Shown here: in pieces, positions 1-12,439 of the stretch
Layout of the letters: every line of letters begins with the position of its first letter
How positions within the stretch are numbered: the stretch's first letter is position 1
From: Cristatella mucedo
Taxonomy: Eukaryota; Bryozoa; Phylactolaemata; Cristatellidae
DNA: 64,000 bases
Direction of reading: 5' to 3'
Assembly (NCBI GenBank): GCA_009760855.2
Contig: WPIO01000004.1
Span: 11,372,501-11,436,500, forward strand
Translations under genes and position numbers: made by a program
Notes under the pieces: generated by a model
What the model was told of the DNA's origin: nothing
Databases searched by the model: none
What the model saw: only the letters and a program-made list of their open reading frames with translations

Positions 1-202
1 GATTAGTCGAGCAAGCAAATGCTCAGTTACTCCGGCAATGCTAGTTATTAGCCTGTCATTTGATGATCATTTTGAAAATATAAGCTTTAAGCAAATGTAG
101 CATCAGCTATCGCTCGGAGCACATGTTTGCACAGGGTGTCGGGCTTGGCAACCAATGCCTGCTGCTTACCACAGGCTGGTGAAGTTGTAGAACTCCCTCG
201 AG

Positions 203-246
203 AAAGCGCCCGAGTAGAGATTCGGTTCTCTTAAGGTGCTACATAC
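203..246 (+). mobile_element. Possible SINE1 tail fragment
   Basis: GAGTAGAGATTCGGTTCTCT followed by TAAGGTGCTACA resembles the SINE1 3' end; only about 40 bases. Confidence 0.4.
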
Positions 247-2462
247 GTTAACGACCAATTGCAGTTGAACCTCTCTATATGCATCCTCGCTGTATGCATA
301 GCATAACCTCCCTATAGGTGTGTGTGCATAGAAACTTGTCAAACCGACCTTACATTTTTTTTTTATCAATGACGAAGTAAAGCAAAATCTCACCTGCTCA
401 AAGATACTTAGCATGCGATACTCGTTTGCTAAGTATCCAATTTATTCTGTGCTCGAGGTTGTTTTCCTTCATCATTTGATACTTCCTGAGAACAGCATGC
501 ATGAAAGTCTCACTTCGGATATCACATGAATATGTGTCATCTCCACCTGCACCTGCCTGAACTCACAGGTTTCCCGGCTGCCATTCTGGTCTTCTGCCGG
601 ATATTTCTGCTCTGTATTCTTAGTTTTTAAGAAGGCTATTGAACTATTTCTCCAATAAATCTTCAGCTCTTTTTGCTGCGTCGACGACTGTTGGCACAGA
701 GCAAAGTTGGCTGCAGACCCGGCAGTATCCTCCTCCAAGGCCCAGCCACTGTTTTCCGTACAATGACGGATGTTTATACCCTGTAAAATTATACTTTTAA
801 ATATACAGGAACAACCGAGTGTTGTAGCTGTAATTATGCATAGGCACTTTCAATGCAGTGCAGAATTCGGCTGAAGTGTTGACCCTGCTGATCTACTTTA
901 ACTGAAGGATGCTGAACGAAAAAACTATTATCTCTGATCATGATCTTAAGCTCAAAACAGATAGCACTAAAATATCATATGTGCAGCATTGAACCTAATC
1001 AGTACATTTCCTATCCTTGCAAGTAAGGGTTGGGTTATGAGAGTCATAGATCTGACTACTGTCGAACTTTCCTGCAGGTATGACTTCCCTATAAGCATCC
1101 GACTGTGGGTACGCTTACACAAAGTTTCATCTGTATATTATCATTGCTTACTGTTTTTGTGATTAGCCTGAACATGCATAGAGTAGAGAAGGATGTAACT
1201 CGCAAAATGGAAGCAAGGTGCATTCATAGCATCCAGCAGGCGGGCTGCGTTACGTTGGCTGTGGCACAGCTGTCACACATTGCCCTATCAGTCAGCGACC
1301 TGGCTCCCTGTAGAGGTCCTACGCAGTGGAAGAAGCCGACCAAGAAGCCCCTACCTAGTGCTTAACTTGCTGCAGTGTTTCTCTAGCTTGTGACAGCAAA
1401 GCACCTGCTGTGGGTCACTCACCACACTTGGGAGGGTGTCCTCTGTAGCTGGTCTGCCATGTGATCTGAGCCTGCAGCTGAGCACAGAATCGAGTTACCG
1501 AGCCAACGAATTGACCGTGGAACAACGAGAGGAGTCCAGCAGGAATTGAGTAGCTCAGTGATAATAGGCCAGACAGAGTTCTAGATAGCATGAAGCGATA
1601 TAGGCAGGGTATGTGTTGCAAAGACTTTGCTAAGGCGGCACTTAAGTCTTCATCTGTCAATTCTGCCTCAGCTCTTCTTACTGACTAATGGCTGTGACAA
1701 AGCCTCTTATTGAGAAGCACAGGTGCACAGCCGGTGGCCACCTCGACGGTAGTAGCAGCAGCCAGCAGGAGCAGGGGTGAAGCAGGATAAAGATAATAAT
1801 GATAACGTCGACAACGGCAATGTAAATGTGACCAAGCAGCCGATTACATTGGAAAATGTTCAATCAAGTGTTTTCAATGCCTAGTCAATAACTATTAATC
1901 CAACACGCACCAAGATGCTCAATGGTACAATCTGACAGGCAGGTCTTCAGTTGGCCGAAAGGAGTGCATGGTCACTGATACATACAGTTTGCTTCAGATA
2001 CCCGATGCACAAGGGAACGAATCATCATTTGAAGAAGGATCGTCGATAGATTTGTGACATTATGTGAAGGTCGCAGAGACAGGGCTCAGGCTAAAGCCGC
2101 AGCAAAATAAGTAAGCAAGGAAATGCAGCCAGACGTCGAGGGAGCTGCTAGATCACATGGCTTCCACTGGGATACCAACAGTTACAGCTGAGTGCAGAAG
2201 ATTGTGTCATCTCTTTGAGCTCTGGGCCGACTACATGCTGCTCTGCATTTGTCTCTTGAGTGGCAAGGAGCCATGCTTTTGCGATCGACCACTAAAGCAA
2301 AACCCCCTCGAGAGTCTCACTCTTGTAACTCTTCCTTACACTTCCTGGCAGTTGCTACTTGTGAAAGCTGGGGGCACAGAAGGCATGCACTTGCTGCATC
2401 CCTTGACCTCCTTGCTCACGATTTGGCATAATTTGATGCAGGTGCTCGGATCAGCTCTATCT
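247..2462. other. No gene recognised
   Basis: Only short open frames on both strands with no family motif, many stops and no repeat match inside the window. Confidence 0.5.
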
Positions 2463-2625
2463 AAATACAATTTATTTGTATAGCACCCTAAGATAACTTA
2501 ACCTCTATTCTTGCGCTTCACATATGCCATGGGGCTCGAGCCCACGACTTCGGTAATCAACTGCATTCACCTCGACCTTGATCGGGGTGAGCACCTTAAC
2601 CACGGGCCCAGACCGGTTAGATTAT
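2463..2625 (-). mobile_element. SINE1 copy
   Basis: Reversed tail TTTGTATAGCACCCTAAGAT and CTTCACATATGCCA; tRNA-like B box on the - strand (GGGCTCGAGCCCC); reversed head GTGAGCACCTTAACCACGGG. A near full-length copy. Confidence 0.8.
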
Positions 2626-2764
2626 GACAGTGCTTGAGCTTATTAGCAGCTCCTGAATTACGAGCATTGGAAACCAGATAGGTCACGATCTATGGTTTAG
2701 AGCATATGAACGAAACGTCTGTAGTGATGGTCGGTCAGCTGTACTTTGGGCTTCCAAGTGTGGC

Positions 2765-2960
2765 TACAATGTGGCCCTCTGTGGCAGTCGAATAGACTGC
2801 TCTGCATTAACTGCACGGACTTGGTTAACTTATGCTGCAGGTGCTCTTGACTCTAGATTGCTGCCATGGGTTACTGCTGTCGGCATCATTGCGAAGTGTA
2901 TCAGTGGCGTGACTGTTAGCCTCGCTTTGCAGTGCCACATCTACCAATATTTGTCAGGCA
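2765..2960. repeat. Dispersed repeat R4, copy 1
   Basis: CCCTCTGTGGCAGTCGAATA, GACTGCTCTGCATTAACTGC, ACGGACTTGGTTAACTTATG aligns with 60998-61140 (CGCTCTGTGGCTGTCGAATA, GACTTGTCTGCGTTATGGAT, ACAGACTTGTTGTTTTAAGG). No coding signal. Confidence 0.45.
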
Positions 2961-3810
2961 TCTGTAAGGACGGATGCACTTACATACAGTATGCTTGTCG
3001 TCTAAGGACTTTAGTTAGGAAGCTGTGTTTGTAATAGCAGGAATTGGGATTTGAAGATCCTCATTGAGTCCAGCCAAGGAGAGGGTCTCTCTAGGGTTAG
3101 AGCAGAAGGGTTCTGGAATCAGTGACCATGCAGACGATCAGTGGGCAGAGTAAAGGATGCTGGTTTATAAAAGAAAATCAATTAGCTACTCGTGGGGCTT
3201 TGGAATTCATACTTATTTTGCATTCCACTACCGTGTGTACTTGGTTACCCGTGTCTAATCTCCCACCTTCAGGCTGGCAGCCTTTGGTTTTAGTATCCTT
3301 AAAATACATTAAAAATCGATTCTATGCAGAAACCTTACATTATACTTTACCAAGCTGCATAGCTGCCGAAACCATCTGTTTAGGCTGGCCGCAGGCACTG
3401 GTCGTGTGCAGTGGTGCCTTACCAAGGGCTGCTGCACAAGTAATCCCGGTATGACAGCTGGTGTAATTACTGCATGTGTTTTATCAGCCTCACGGAGCAA
3501 AAAATAGCTGCTCCACTCTATTACTTATAGACTCTTGGCAAGAGAAGCTTTTGCTCAGCTGTTAATAGACTGTGGGACTCGTTAAAAACATTCTTGCGAA
3601 AAGCTGCATCTTTCGTCCTGTCGATCCTTTCGAGCCGTCTCAAGCTTCACCTCGACAGGCCTCTTGCTTCAAAGCGGCTTCTTATTGTCCATGATCTGTG
3701 TGAGATGAAATCTGAGGGCTGCTGTATGCACACAGAATGCTGCTGCTGAGGCTTTGCAAGAGCTGTTTCAATTAGTAAACTCCAGTATAACACTCATTTA
3801 GCCAGTGGAG

Positions 3811-3955
<145 letters not shown>

Positions 3956-3959
3956 TTCA

Positions 3960-5930
3960 CAAACACACACGTAGGATCATGACATTCGACACATAATGGT
4001 CATTTTACTGGATTGTGGACGAACTCTGTGGGCAGGAACTTTGAAAGAGCAGCCTACTGGCTGGGTTAGTGGCTTTCTCGATAGCCTTGCCAATGCTAAG
4101 AGTGCAGCAGCCTAGGAAGGGCTGGAGAGACCGTAGCAATGACCCCTGTCTAGCCACTGTGCTATGTAGCCTCTAAATCTTGCACATAGATCAGACATGA
4201 TGACTGGCAGTGGAGGCAGTCTTCGGAATTAACATTTTAAACAGCAGAAAGGCTCTAGCACTGCAGAGTTTACCCGAGCATCAGCCAGCTGCAGCCTAGA
4301 TAGTTTTTGCCAGAGGAGTAATCGGCCTGTACCTCCTATGCATACTCAGAAGCTACACGGCAGCTTAGTTTGACCGGCTCTGTGCTGCCGACATGCTGGT
4401 CGAGGGTGAGATGTTGAACTCGAATAAAACCCCCTTACAATGTACTGGCATATCAAAGGGGAGCGGTGGTTACTTTTTTGTTTGTCACACGGCTCGAACT
4501 GTGTGGCATCCTTGCTGCCTGAATGATGCCTTGCCGGGCATGCAAACATCAACCTCGTGGTTCCTGCTAGAACATGCATCGGCTTGTTGGCTCATCGGAT
4601 CTTCTGCGTATAGTAGGTCATGTTGTAAAGTTGCATGATGTGAAAATAGCCAAGCCAACGATTGCGAAAGGTAGGAGAAGCACTTGGTAACATGCGAGTG
4701 TTTTTGTTGATCACATTCTTTTCTGCTCTGTCTCGAGTGTTATTTTGAAGTTTACGACACATGAAATATAAGGCCCCCATTGGGTAGCTGGTTTGATCAC
4801 TCAACCCTGGCTTTGGACCTTAGTCACTTGGCGGAACAGATCTAGGCTTATTTGCAAGGAGGACCAGGTGAGCTGTCACTATATATTAATTAACACAAGT
4901 AGAGAAAGTGCATGAGCATGAAAAGCATGCGGGCAACACGGCTACTTTAACCTGTTGTACTTCATTCAAGATTCATAAATGCAACAAGCAATTGTGATGT
5001 TTCCTCACCTAACTGTTGTAACAGATATACACTGTAGCTGGTAATCGGTATGTGATCAACATATGTACCACTAAAGCCGTATGATTAATCATTCAAGCTA
5101 TAGAGTAGACTCTGCATGACATGGTGATTCCCAGAATCGGTCCGGCATGTTCCTATTCTGACGGGCTGCATGGGGTCAGTAGCGGTGGGTGCTTGCCACC
5201 AACGAATGTGCGACTGTAATGTGCCGCGAAGAAACTTTGGCCTATTTGTGGTGTCGTCTGCAACGTTTGCCAAGCTGTGGACCACAGGCTATAAGCAGCG
5301 CCTCGAATGCATCAGTGCCGAGACCAAGATTCCCGAGTCACTGAGCAGAGAGAGAGGCATGCAAGCCGTCCTGCAGCCATGGTCAGGCAAGCACCTGCTT
5401 TGCCAGGTTCACTAGCACAATATGGCACCTTTTGCTGAGAAAGCCTGGGATGTCACACGACCACAGTCTCCAGTCTCAGTCCACCAGTTCTGTACTCGCT
5501 GAACTGGCAACTGGGAGTGAGGAGTCACGAAAAGCCAGTCAGATTTGCTTCAGCTATGCCATCACTACCCGGTGCTGCACCCCTGGAATTCCCATTAGAG
5601 ATCGCATTTGCAAGTGAGAGATTGCCAAGGAGGACTAGTACTACAGCCACCCGACGCTGCTCTTGGACAGGCCAAAGAGAAATGAAGCAACAGTGTCCAA
5701 TACAAGGCGCAAGGATGCAGCTACGAGAGTGCAGCCACGTCTCTCCAGCTCAACTCAGGCACGGCTTGTCCCTTGAGAAATAGCTACTGTAAAACCAGAT
5801 CGAACGGCAACCTTTTTTGAAAGCACCACCTCTTCACGAGAAACACTTCTTCGTCCAGGCCTAATGCATGATGTACTTGATATTGTGAGCTTAATTAGAA
5901 GGCCAACAGCTCATAGTGGCCAATGTTCGG
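3960..5930. other. No gene recognised
   Basis: Short overlapping open frames only; GC content moderate between 5080 and 5780. Nothing I can assign. Confidence 0.5.
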
Positions 5931-5934
5931 CTGA

Positions 5935-6140
5935 GCTTAGAAATGTAATGTATCTCCGTCTGTAACTCCACAAAGCCATAAAGACTATGTGGGTGTTACG
6001 CAGGAGAGTTTTGTATAGAGCACTCACAGCCTAAGCGGCTTTCGGTACGCATTCGGTAGCCAACAGACTTCATCTTACACGACAAAGAGAAAGTAGGAAG
6101 CATAGCAGAGTCAGGAGAGCAGTTAAAAGACGTTCAGGTG
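5935..6140 (-). mobile_element. LINE-B 3' tail fragment
   Basis: Matches the tails at 16770, 58420 and 62160. Shared words on the + strand are CTGTAACTCCA, GCAGGAGAGTTTTGTATAG, CGGCTTTCGGTACGCATTCG and GTAGCCAACAGACTTC. Only the non-coding 3' end is left. Confidence 0.75.
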
Positions 6141-6227
6141 TTCATTTGATAATAAGCAACTGCTTACTGCACCCACCACTGGTGCTGCATGCTTGATTGT
6201 AGCAGCTGCCTGTTGCTTGCTTCTAGT

Positions 6228-6385
6228 CTGGTTTGGCCTAGTGGTTAAGGTGCTCCCCTTCAATGATCGAGGTCAAGGTGAAAGTATCTGATGACCGAGG
6301 TCGTGGGCTCGTGCCCCGTAGCATATGTGAAGCGTCCGAATCGAGATTAATTTCTCGTGGGCGATATTCAAATGAATTATATATT
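6228..6385 (+). mobile_element. SINE1 copy, full length
   Basis: A box TGGCCTAGTGGTTAAGGTGC, B-box-like GTCGTGGGCTCGTGCCCC, then CATATGTGAAGCG and a tail with AATGAATTATATA. The A and B boxes of an internal RNA polymerase III promoter show the tRNA origin; it is not a tRNA gene because the acceptor stem is not closed. Confidence 0.85.
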
Positions 6386-6514
6386 TTTTAGTTATTATAA
6401 TAATGTCCTCTATACAGCAGCACCCTGAGTTATAGCACCAAATCGCTATACAGGTGCTGTACAACTCACTGCAAGAGAAGCTATATGCAAGAGTTAATTG
6501 CGAGAAACAAGCTA

Positions 6515-6670
6515 TTATGCTTAGACAGCTTGCAAAAGCACACAGGAAGATACTTGGGGCCAGTGGCTAGTAGGATTTCCGGTTGCTAGCATGCACCGAA
6601 TTGCATGCATGCAAAGCACGTGGAAAAAACAGGACAAGTTCAGTGGTATTTAGGAAAAAGCATTGTTTGC
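6515..6670 (-). repeat. Second copy of the LINE-C 3' region
   Basis: Shares GCCAGTGGCTAGTAGG, ACAGGACAAGTTCA-like and surrounding words with 53390-53560 in the same order. Not coding. Confidence 0.5.
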
Positions 6671-6934
6671 TGCAACTTGAATGCTGCAAGTTTGCTTCTT
6701 AGCTTGCTTGATTGCCGTTGATACCTCTTGCTTGCTGCTGCGGTGGCTGGAGTTTCCAAAGCACAGCGATCAAGGCCAGAGATCGGTTGCCCTCGAGTGA
6801 TCCAGAAGTTCGTGCTGATGTAAGAGCTACCCCTTCTGCCAGTTCAATAAATCGTTTGCAGTAACTGGCCCCTAGGGTTAATAGGATAATGGGGATCGCC
6901 GGGCTACTTGGCTTACCACGTTCGTCTGCACAGT

Positions 6935-7045
6935 GCTAGCCCAGGGGTAAGATGCTCTCTCTTGATGACCCAGGTCGTGGGTTCGAGTCCCTTGGTGGTG
7001 GTCTTTTCATTGCCCACTTCAAATGGTGGTGGTAGCTGCCAAATT
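6935..7045 (+). mobile_element. SINE2 copy, head and body
   Basis: GTGCTAGCCCAGGGGTAAGA (worn A box), GACCCAGGTCGTGGGTTCGA and GTCCC (B box), GCCCACTTCAAATGGTGGTG. Lies next to an inverted SINE2. Confidence 0.65.
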
Positions 7046-7049
7046 TAAA

Positions 7050-7228
7050 TTTAAACATTAGCCGAATTAACAGCCTAATTTGTGTAGCAGCAGAAGAACC
7101 TTAACGGCTATCACCACAGCTTGCAGTTGACAATAAAGGATCGTCCATTGCATGACTGAACCCATGACCTCGGTCGTGAAGAGCGAGCACCTTACCTCCT
7201 GAGCCCATCACGGCCCATTCAAGCTCTT
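7050..7228 (-). mobile_element. SINE2 copy
   Basis: Reversed tail TAACAGCCTAATTTGTGTAG, TAACGGCTATCACCACAGCT, CCCATGACCTCGGTCGTGAA, GAGCCCATCACGGCCC. Forms an inverted pair with the copy just upstream. Confidence 0.75.
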
Positions 7229-8669
7229 CTGTTGCTACACGAATGAGGCTGTTGAATCAGCTAACCTTTTTTTTAACTAGCATGAGGGAGAGCTACAAGG
7301 GAGGCACTGAGCATAGGCCTGCTCTTGCATCTTACTAGTGGATGCATATCCTCACCCTCTCTCCCAATATCTGTGTATGCAGAATGATGAAATGGTGCCA
7401 TCACTTCATTCACTTGTCCTCGTAATCCCACCATGGTATTTGGATATTTTTTTGCACGATCTATCAACTACCGTAGGCAAGGTTGGTAGGCACACAAGAA
7501 GCAGTGGCAGATTTGTCGGGCCGGCCAACCATTTGCATTTGCGAATGAGTATAGGCATGCTGTAGGCTATTTGCAGCCTCAGTTTTTCAACTCTGACTGC
7601 TATTATGCTGTATGCTAGAGAACCTAGTACTGGGTATTTCTATCTCTGCATGACTGGTGTAGATGGTGCATGAAGACATTAACAGAAAGTTATGCTTGCA
7701 TATGACTACAGCTTTGATCTTGAAGATGCCCAGGCCACCCATCACTGACAAACAAGTCGGCACACTCTACTCTTTGCAAACAAATTAAAGGAAAAATATA
7801 TTGATCATACACTTCTTGCCACCAGCAATCACCTGTTTAATTGTGGGTGGTTCTGAGCCACATTCTGAGTCAAAGTAGATCCGGCTCTAACCAAACGTGG
7901 GTAGCAAGGAACTTACTGGCTGGCATTCTCAAAACCGCAGTCAAGATCAGCACCTACGATCATTTAAGATTCGCTGGGCTAAAAGTGGTTCTGCCTTGTC
8001 GTTCGTGGGCTTCGATACCACTAATCCTAATGTGGGCACTTGAATGTTTAGACTCCTGTTTGTGCACACTGCAGTAGAAGCATGGGCTACCTTAGACTAC
8101 GACCGAATATGAGCTGTGTATTGAAAGATGCACGACCTGCTGTTCGGCTCTGATTGCAGCCGTGTCATATGACAGCTGGTTAGGATTACGTTTTTTGTAT
8201 TCTGATGCACGAGCAAGTTGAGTGTACAGGTAGCTTAGTTGTCAATGATCAGGATGAAAAGAACTATTATCCCAGTGGAGTTTTCTTCAGCACTTCTGGC
8301 CTGATGGCCAGGCATATTTGATTATGTAATGCATACTGTAGCTGCTTGTCAGGGATCGGCTAGTTCAATACAAGGAATTTCTATAGACTTATTCACTGGA
8401 AATGGGGTGTAGCATGCTAAAGCCTAGACTTGTTGATGGCCAGCAATCAGTAAGGTCATTTAGGGTTAGTGGATATCAAGTGACAAACAACAATATTTCA
8501 TCTACCATATGTAGAGCCGGAGACATACGGTTCTTAACGATGATAATTGAAGGACCGGTGGACGATTGACCCACCCAATGTTTTAACACTGCTCATGATA
8601 CCGTCTTGCTCTGCCATCTATCAAAAGTTCTTTTTCTGGGTCACCTGCACAAGTTCCACAGTTGTGTAT

Positions 8670-8797
8670 GCTTACATTCAGCTACCTAACATTGCATTTC
8701 AATTGCATTTCCCTTTGCAGCAAATGTAAAGCGCCTAGAAAGAGATTAAGTTCTCTGAGGGCGCTTTATCAAGTACATTATTATTATTATTGCAAAT
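8670..8797 (+). mobile_element. LINE-A 3' tail
   Basis: GCATTTCCCTTTGCAGCAAA, TGTAAAGCGCCTAGAAAGAG, TTCTCTGAGGGCGC, then ATT repeats. This is the best preserved form of the LINE-A tail on the + strand. Confidence 0.8.
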
Positions 8798-8879
8798 ATT
8801 CGGGCTTACTTCTACTCATGTAACTTTTACCTTTCAGGCTCTCCTGCGTGAGAGATAAGGAACGTACAGTTGCTGGAAT

Positions 8880-9396
8880 ACTCTGCTGCTAGGCTGTCGT
8901 GAACTTTGCAACGGCCGCATTGCACCACATCTTACTCTCCTACTCTGAACCCCATAGAAGCTGCATATCAATTCAAGGTCCTGACTAAATTTGAAGTCTT
9001 TTTATTCTCTTGCTCCAGATTACCTACCTGAAATGCTTACTCCGGATGCTTCCACTCATACCACTCGTCTTCTCTGACTGTGGACTTTTAGTTATCTGTA
9101 TTACAAACTAACTTCGAAGACACTGTCTTCAGTTCCGATGCACCACAAGCCTAGAATTCGTTACGGACTGAAATCAAGACACAATCTGTTTTTATAAAAT
9201 TTAAAGGGAAACTAAAAGATTACCTGTTCCTTACAGCATTTGCTCTTTCTGTGTCAATTGTCCTGTATGTACTTTTTCGGAAACTTTGCATTTCATGATC
9301 ACTAGTCAGTAAATATTCTTATGTCTAGCCTACATAAAGTGCCTAGAAATAGATTTAGGTCCAGTAGGGTGCTATAGATGCATTATCATTATCACC

Positions 9397-9400
<4 letters not shown>
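8880..9400 (+). mobile_element. LINE-A-like C-terminal region and tail
   Basis: Broken translation gives pieces in ORF2 order (AYQFKVLTKFE, then SSDAPQA*NSLRTEIKTQS, FKGKLKDYLFLTAF), then a tail AAGTGCCTAGAAATAG and GGGTGCTATAGATGCATTAT. It ends in a CAC/CAT triplet repeat rather than pure ATT. Confidence 0.65.
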
Positions 9401-9430
<30 letters not shown>

Positions 9431-9457
9431 TCAGCAGCATCATCATCATCATCATAC
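9389..9457. repeat. CAC/CAT/CAG triplet repeat
   Basis: About 23 triplets, almost all CAC or CAT. Its open frame (poly-His) is an artefact. It directly follows a LINE tail and probably grew from it. Confidence 0.9.
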
Positions 9458-10894
9458 TGATCATCAAAAAAAGGCAATATCAGTTGTACGAATCCTTCGG
9501 GTGGCCAGAGCTGCAAAATCAAACCCCAACTCTCGGTTGCATAATCGTAGGTATTGCTTAGTTAGCCAGCGGCTAGTTTTATTCGAAGTGCTTCTGCCAA
9601 TTCAGTGCTTTGCTAGCCTGACACACTGCCTTATGTACGAACTCTCACGGGAGAGATTGCTGTGATTTGTGTTCAGTTAAGTTTCGGTCTTTAATGTGCA
9701 GTCAACTAAAGCTTGATTCCAAGCCAAGAATTCAGATTGAACCCTTGTTCAAGGGGCTTACTTCCTCTTCTTTACTCCCTAATTAGAGCCCTATTCTGTA
9801 GGGCTAAAGAATCCCGAGAAACTGGAGAAAGGGATGCCAGGAAGTAATGGGGGTAAGGCATTCTTAGTGTAAGAGCTGTGAACCATGAATTTGCGATTTC
9901 ATCCTCCGGATTCATCTTTCCGAAGTCACAACTGACGAACACAGTCTCTCAATTAGCAACGGATGTCCGCGGCAACAGAGTGCAGCTTGTGCAGGCCCAT
10001 CTATGTACATCATTGCTGTATTACATTCCCACAACGTGCATTCGAAACACTCAATTCGCTCACACTAGCTTTTCCAAGTGTTACTTGCACCTTATTGTAC
10101 CTTTTTGAAACGATCTGAAGCTTCACTTTAACAGCTGGTTTTCTAGGCGGTTCAGTATGTGCACACTAAATGAGAAAGAAATAGTCTATTTCTGCATAGG
10201 TCTTTATACCTATGGGCTTCTAGCACTAGAAGGCAAGAAATGCAAACAGGAAACTGCTGATGAAAGAATCATATTAAATGTCTTTTTTGTGGTGAATCGA
10301 TATATATATATCTTATGGTGGTCGTAAACTGCTGCATAGTAGGTTTTAGAAGTCGTTTTAAAACAGCTACATGGCATCACGTCTGCAAGAGTTTACTTGA
10401 TAAAGATCAACCTTGGCAATGTTGCATTACTGGTTACAAGAGGAGTAAGCAAAGTTTGCAGTGACTTTTTAGCTGAAAGTGACTGTACCGCACACCTCGT
10501 GACTCGTAACGCTGGATATAACATCGTGCATTTGCATGGCTCGCAAATATTGTCATATTTACAATTTATCTGTTTCAACTCATATTAGTGACACATTTTG
10601 CCGATATGCTTGGGCTTGGTTTGTGCATTCGGTCCAAGTCTGCTACCGCATTCAGCGCGGGAAAACAGTTATTCTGTCGAAAGAATGTAAGTGAATATGT
10701 ATGAGCTAATATTGTGAATTTATTTGACTATGCATCTCACCAGAAACAAATATGCATGTAAGCAGTAAAGGAGATTATGCAAAGAAATTGCACCAGGTAG
10801 AAGACTTTTTTTTGGATAATTCTAGGGATACTGATTGTTGGCATGCTAAATCAGCCAGGTTATGGCAGTTGATAAAGATTATTACTGGTCCCTG

Positions 10895-12245
10895 AGTGTT
10901 AGTTTGCATGCATAAGCATACAAAAGACAATTCTCAAGGACCCAGCAAATGCTGTAAGGAAGGTGGGTTCTTAGCTTCTTTTTAAATTTCACCAAGTCAG
11001 GCGATGTCATTACGTCACTTGGGAGTGAGTTTCAGGCGTTGGGAGGACACAAACTAAAGGCACGGTCTCCAAAAGATTTGAGGTTAGTTACAGGCACAGC
11101 TAAGTGACTGGAGTCCGAAGAGTGGGTGGTACGATGCCTAGCCTGTTTGGGGAGTAGTTCTGAGAGGTAGGCTGGACCAGCAAGCGTGTGAAGCAAGCAT
11201 ATGAGCAACCAGTGAGTTCCAGAAGTCGAGACGGGATGTCACAAACGCATGGACCAATGTGGATGTGGTATTCCTATCTAAGCATGCCGAGTTTTTGCCA
11301 TGCTATGTAGCTGAAAGTAGGCAGACTTAACGGTGAAGCTGATGTGGTCATCTAGTGAAAAGTCACTTTGGAAAATATAATAGAACGGCTAGATTTTGTG
11401 CAGAAGCAACACAAAGTATTCTGGCACAGCCAATTTTGAGCATTAAGCTTCCCAATTTCTGAGTCACAGTTATTTTGCCCATAACTAGTAATTTGGTTTT
11501 AAGGTTATTAAATTTGAGAAAGGTTGCTGTCATCCATGTGCAGATTTCAGCAATACATGAAGCAAAGGAGTGGAACGAGTTTGACTTACTAGAGAGCTGG
11601 GAGGGATCAAAGCATGGCTACAGCTGTGTGTCATCTGCATACAAGTGAAAGCCTTGATTGTGTTGGTGATTACTAAGGCAAGAGGAAGATTATAAATTGT
11701 GAAAGAATTAGACCAAGGGCAAAGCCACTGGATAACCCACCACTTTAGTTGCTTCTCTGATGATCTGATCATTGACATCAAAGGGTCCGGAGTCTCTCAC
11801 TGAGACAGGAACTGAACCATTTGCAGTGCAGTGCCAGTGATGCACAGGCGAGATCAGAGGCACTAAAGAAGCACTCATTGATCTATAGTATCGAACGCTA
11901 TGGAAAGATCAAGCAAAGCAATCAGAGAGACTCTACGTAAATCTATATTTATGAGAAGGTCGTTAGACACTCGAAGCAATGCTGACTTGGGAATAATTAG
12001 CTTTAAAACCTAACTGAAACTGACTTGTTAGTTTGAAGTTTCAATGTAGAGTTTCACGTGTTGCAACTACTTGTTCTAGTGTCTTTGATAGGATAGGAAC
12101 GGCAGTAGGGAGAATGTAGTTGAAGAAACTTAGGTTCTGATGGTCTAGTATTACCTTCTTAATGAATGGCCTAACACTAGCCTTTTTTAAAGGTGCAGGG
12201 ACAAAACCTGAGAGCAAGAACATTTTTATTATGTTAAGCTATGCA
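10895..12245 (-). mobile_element. LINE-A copy retaining reverse transcriptase box
   Basis: On the - strand it holds a worn SxAFDTIDH-like piece (around 11890-11920), FLSERL-like sequence, and an intact YADDTQL (around 11635). After these come the usual ORF2 3' words GGTCCATGCGTTTGTGAC and, at the low end, a piece of the 3' UTR. The final tail is missing. About 1.35 kb, with stops. Confidence 0.75.
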
Positions 12246-12337
12246 CGGCAGCAGCAGATCTATGCTTAGAAGCAGGACATTGTAAATATATGGCTGCTTT
12301 CTGACCCTATGAATGTTATCACCTATCATATAGGCAT

Positions 12338-12432
12338 GCTTTCTCTAGAGCAAATGTAAATTGCCTAGAAAGACATTTAATTCTCTGAGGGTGCTAGATA
12401 AATGTCTTATTATTATTGTTATTATTAATTAG
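12338..12432 (+). mobile_element. LINE-A 3' tail
   Basis: GAGCAAATGTAAATTGCCTA, TTCTCTGAGGGTGCTAGATA, then ATT repeats. Opposite in strand to the larger LINE-A copy just upstream. Confidence 0.75.
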
Positions 12433-12439
12433 GAGCTGG

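Noticed and set aside
6235-6330. tRNA-like A and B boxes, here and at the other SINE copies
   Set aside because: No closed acceptor stem or anticodon loop and many related copies with LINE-like tails: SINEs, not tRNA genes.
9378-9665. His-rich open frame
   Set aside because: Translation of a CAC/CAT triplet repeat next to a LINE tail.
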